A DNA stretch of 64,000 bases from Acidobacteriota bacterium (GTDB lineage: Bacteria; Acidobacteriota; Thermoanaerobaculia; Multivoradales; Multivoraceae). Where the stretch lies: positions 1,061,786-1,125,785 of the forward strand of contig JAPPCR010000006.1 of assembly GCA_028875725.1 (NCBI GenBank). Reading direction: 5' to 3'. The translations under genes and the position numbers were made by a program. Below, one piece after another: positions 61,795-64,000 of this stretch. Numbering within the stretch: the stretch's first letter is position 1; every line of letters begins with the position of its first letter. The notes under the pieces were generated by a model, which worked only from the letters and a program-made list of their open reading frames with translations, did not search any database and was not told where the DNA came from.

Positions 61795-63060
61795 ATGTAC
61801 AGAACCATCGACAGACGCACCTTCCTGCGCGCTTCAGGCGTCGCGCTTGCCCTGCCGCTGCTCGAGACGATGCAACCTTCACTCGTTCGTGCCGCTACCG
61901 GCGAGGCGCCGAGGCGGATGGTCAACATCTGCAACACCTTGGGGATCTACCCGGAAGCGTGGTTGCCGAAACAGACCGGCGCTGCTTACGAGACGACCGA
62001 GTACCTGCGGATCATCGACAGGCACCGTGAGCACTACTCGCTTTTCTCGAACTTCTCTCACGAGGACCAGACCGGCCGCCAGCCCCACAACTCCGAGGTC
62101 ACGTTCCTCACGGCGGCCCGCGGCCCCGGGCGGGACGGCTTCAAGAACACGATCTCGATCGACCAGGCGGCGGCCAACCACCTCGGCTACGTGACGCGTT
62201 TCCCGTCGGTCACGCTTGGGACGGCGAGCGGGCAGAGCCAGTCCTACACGGCGAACGGCGTGATGATCCCGGCGGAGATCAGCCCGGCCAGGCTGTTCAG
62301 GAAGATGTTCCTCGCAGGCGAGCCGGAGGAGGTCGAGCGCGAGTCGCGCAATCTGGCGAGCGGCGGCAGCATTCTCGATCGCGTCAAGGCCGAGGCCTCG
62401 GCACTACGCCGGCGCGTGAGTTCAGCCGACCAGGTGCGGCTCGACGCCTACTACGCCGCGGTGCGCACGGCCGAGCAGGAACTGAACGAGGCCGGCGCCT
62501 GGCTGAAGCGGCCGAAACCGGTGGTCGCCCTTGACCAGCCCACGGACATCCCGGACAAGGCGGACCTGATCGGCCGCATCCGGTTGCTCTTCAACATGGT
62601 TCCCCTCATCCTCGAGACGGACTCGTCCCGCGTGATCAGCATCATGATCCAGGATCACGGCGTCGTGCCCCAGGTCCAGGGCGTGAACGGTTCCCATCAC
62701 AACCTGTCCCACCACGGCCAGGACGAGGCGAAGATCGACCAACTCAAGATGATCGAGGCCCGGATCATCGGTCAGTTGGACGGTCTGCTGATGGAGCTCC
62801 GGGAGCGCGGCGACAGCCACGGCCCGCTGCTCGACTCGACCACCGTCCTGTTCGGTTCCAACCTCGGCAACGCGAACTCCCACGAGCCGAAGCACCTGCC
62901 GATCCTGGTCGCCGGCGGTGGCCTCAGTCACGGCAAGCACCACCGGCACGAGGGCGAACACGACGCGCCGCTCAGCAATCTGTTCGTGACCCTGCTGCAG
63001 GCGATGGGCGTGGAGACGGACCGGTTCGGCCAGAGCACCGGCTCGTTGACCTGGTCCTAG
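61795..63060 (+). CDS. DUF1552 family protein with Tat signal (second copy)
   Basis: A 421-residue protein with a twin-arginine signal (D-R-R-T-F-L-R-A-S-G at residues 6-15, then a hydrophobic run ending V-R-A-A). The mature region has N-I-C-N-T-L-G-I-Y-P, the His cluster G-S-H-H-N-L-S-H-H-G-Q-D-E, and F-G-S-N-L-G-N-A-N-S-H. It is the partner of the preceding DUF1592 protein, paralogous to the 38743 product but with clearly different surface regions, so the two pairs are not a recent duplication. The function is unknown. Confidence 0.88.
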   Translation: MYRTIDRRTFLRASGVALALPLLETMQPSLVRAATGEAPRRMVNICNTLGIYPEAWLPKQTGAAYETTEYLRIIDRHREHYSLFSNFSHEDQTGRQPHNSEVTFLTAARGPGRDGFKNTISIDQAAANHLGYVTRFPSVTLGTASGQSQSYTANGVMIPAEISPARLFRKMFLAGEPEEVERESRNLASGGSILDRVKAEASALRRRVSSADQVRLDAYYAAVRTAEQELNEAGAWLKRPKPVVALDQPTDIPDKADLIGRIRLLFNMVPLILETDSSRVISIMIQDHGVVPQVQGVNGSHHNLSHHGQDEAKIDQLKMIEARIIGQLDGLLMELRERGDSHGPLLDSTTVLFGSNLGNANSHEPKHLPILVAGGGLSHGKHHRHEGEHDAPLSNLFVTLLQAMGVETDRFGQSTGSLTWS

Positions 63061-63087
63061 TCGCTCCGGACCCTGCTGGACGGTCGT

Positions 63088-64000
63088 TTGGAGCAGCGCC
63101 CGCCGCTTCACGGCGTCCGCGTTCTTGAACTGGCCGACGGCGTCGCCGCGGCTTACTGTGCGCGGCAGTTCGCGCTCTGGGGCGCCGACGTCGTCGTGCT
63201 GGAGCGTGAAGGCGGCTCGCGGCTGCGACGGATGGGACCGCATGGCGGGGAAGGTGCCGCCAGGGAATCGCTTCTCTGGCAGTTCGTCGCCGCGAACAAG
63301 CGGGCGATGTCGCTGTCCTCCGCGTGTCCCGACGCGGACGCGCTGCTCGAAGTGCTGCGGCGAGCCGATGTTCTCGTAACCGACTGGGCCGACGCCGATC
63401 TGGAGCGCTGGGGCCTTACGCTGGATGGTCTCCGAGAACGGCTCCCGGGACTGGTTCTCGTATCGGTCTCGCCGTTCGGCCTGGACGGGCCGTACGCCGG
63501 CCTCGTCGGGTCGGAGCTGGTGGTTCAGGCGCTGTCGGGTTATGCCGGACTGAACGGCGAGAAGCGCCGAGCTCCGCTCAAGGCGCCCGGCCAAATCCTC
63601 GGCTACACCTGCGGGGTCTGCGCCTTCGTCGCGGCTGCCGCGGCCCTGATAGCGCGCCTTGGCAGCGGGAGAGGCAGCTTTGTCGAGGTGTCCGAGATGG
63701 AGACGCTGACCGCCATCCTGCCGCTGCTCCGGATCGAGTACACGGGCGTGCATCCCGAGCGCGACAGCGGACCCTCGACCGGCGTGCGGGCCCATCGCTG
63801 CCGCGACGGATGGGTGACGTTCGTCCCGCCGCCCGCTAACCAGCTCGGCGACTACGGCGCGGCGCTGGGTGTCGACGACGGGGAGTGGCCGCGGTCTGTG
63901 GACGGCGAGGACCCAGTCGCGCGTGTCCGGCGGTTGCTTCCGTTCCTGGCGGGCCGCGTCCGCGAGAAGACGATGGACGAGGTGTTCCACGGTCTCCTGG
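63088..64000 (+). CDS. CaiB/BaiF-type CoA-transferase (partial, runs off the right edge)
   Basis: A 304-codon open frame without stop to the window edge. It begins at TTG 63088 (no strong ribosome site): G-V-R-V-L-E-L-A-D-G-V-A-A-A-Y, W-G-A-D-V-V-V-L-E-R-E-G-G-S, N-K-R-A-M-S-L, V-S-P-F-G-L-D-G-P-Y-A-G. These are clear CaiB/BaiF N-terminal features. In the place of the nucleophilic Asp (I-G-D in active enzymes) it reads I-L-G-Y-T-C-G, so it may lack CoA-transferase activity or use a different residue. It starts 27 nt after the DUF1552 gene. The C-terminal part lies outside the window. Confidence 0.78.
   Translation, partial: MEQRPPLHGVRVLELADGVAAAYCARQFALWGADVVVLEREGGSRLRRMGPHGGEGAARESLLWQFVAANKRAMSLSSACPDADALLEVLRRADVLVTDWADADLERWGLTLDGLRERLPGLVLVSVSPFGLDGPYAGLVGSELVVQALSGYAGLNGEKRRAPLKAPGQILGYTCGVCAFVAAAAALIARLGSGRGSFVEVSEMETLTAILPLLRIEYTGVHPERDSGPSTGVRAHRCRDGWVTFVPPPANQLGDYGAALGVDDGEWPRSVDGEDPVARVRRLLPFLAGRVREKTMDEVFHGLL

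Overview
This is a GC-rich window (about 65% by eye) packed with protein-coding genes. It carries no rRNA, tRNA, CRISPR array, transposase or phage gene that I can see. The gene mix points to an uncultured Acidobacteriota or a similar aerobic Gram-negative heterotroph: two DUF1592/DUF1552 pairs, several PQQ-type beta-propeller proteins, a DUF6152 protein, a DUF1684 protein, a tannase-family esterase, arylsulfatases, amidohydrolases, CaiB/BaiF CoA-transferases and a heteromeric acyl-CoA dehydrogenase. The phylum is an inference; no marker gene is present.

Layout. 1-9.1 kb: an AGCS symporter, a START-like secreted protein, a ketoacyl synthase, a periplasmic quinoprotein dehydrogenase and a run of three related secreted proteins plus DUF6152. 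9.1-15.0 kb (minus strand): PepSY protein, haem lipoprotein, MBL hydrolase, a 2-hydroxyacyl-CoA lyase-like ThDP enzyme and a CoA-transferase. 15.3-19.3 kb: GMC oxidoreductase, a patatin lipase fused to a cholesterol-oxidase-associated domain, and a membrane protein. 19.4-24.2 kb: PQQ protein, two amidohydrolases and a Rieske protein. 25.9-32.5 kb: two-subunit acyl-CoA dehydrogenase, VOC protein, MaoC-like protein, tannase/feruloyl esterase and sulfatase, reading as a catabolic operon for acyl and aromatic-ester compounds. 32.5-33.2 kb: a RelE/XRE toxin-antitoxin pair with a readable promoter and operator. 33.2-42.7 kb: D-aminoacylase-type amidohydrolase, DUF1684, DUF1592/DUF1552, ankyrin and NIPSNAP-like proteins. 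42.8-48.3 kb: an Ada-type protein, a PLP decarboxylase and thioesterase in a lower-GC stretch, a second sulfatase and a redoxin. 48.4-59.2 kb: Rieske oxygenase, two cytochrome P450s, an FAD oxidoreductase, an RND permease and a hydrolase. 59.3-64 kb: a second DUF1592/DUF1552 pair and a truncated CoA-transferase.

Two things stand out. First, the redoxin at 47160-48299 is interrupted by one in-frame TGA exactly where the first cysteine of a C-x-x-C redox motif should be (W-TGA-P-Y-C). A perfect 7-bp hairpin with a G-leading loop lies 21 nt downstream, which fits a bacterial SECIS element, so this is very probably a selenoprotein. Its C-terminal half resembles the DsbD alpha domain. Second, both P450s (49536-51542 and 52955-54925) carry an N-terminal domain of the GPP34/GOLPH3 family, an architecture I do not recognise as described. 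They sit beside a Rieske oxygenase resembling sterol-modifying enzymes, and could form a lipid- or sterol-oxidising system.

Regulation: several genes lacking a Shine-Dalgarno have a TAnnnT hexamer 6-11 nt before the start codon, suggesting leaderless transcripts. Most convergent gene junctions carry strong hairpins.
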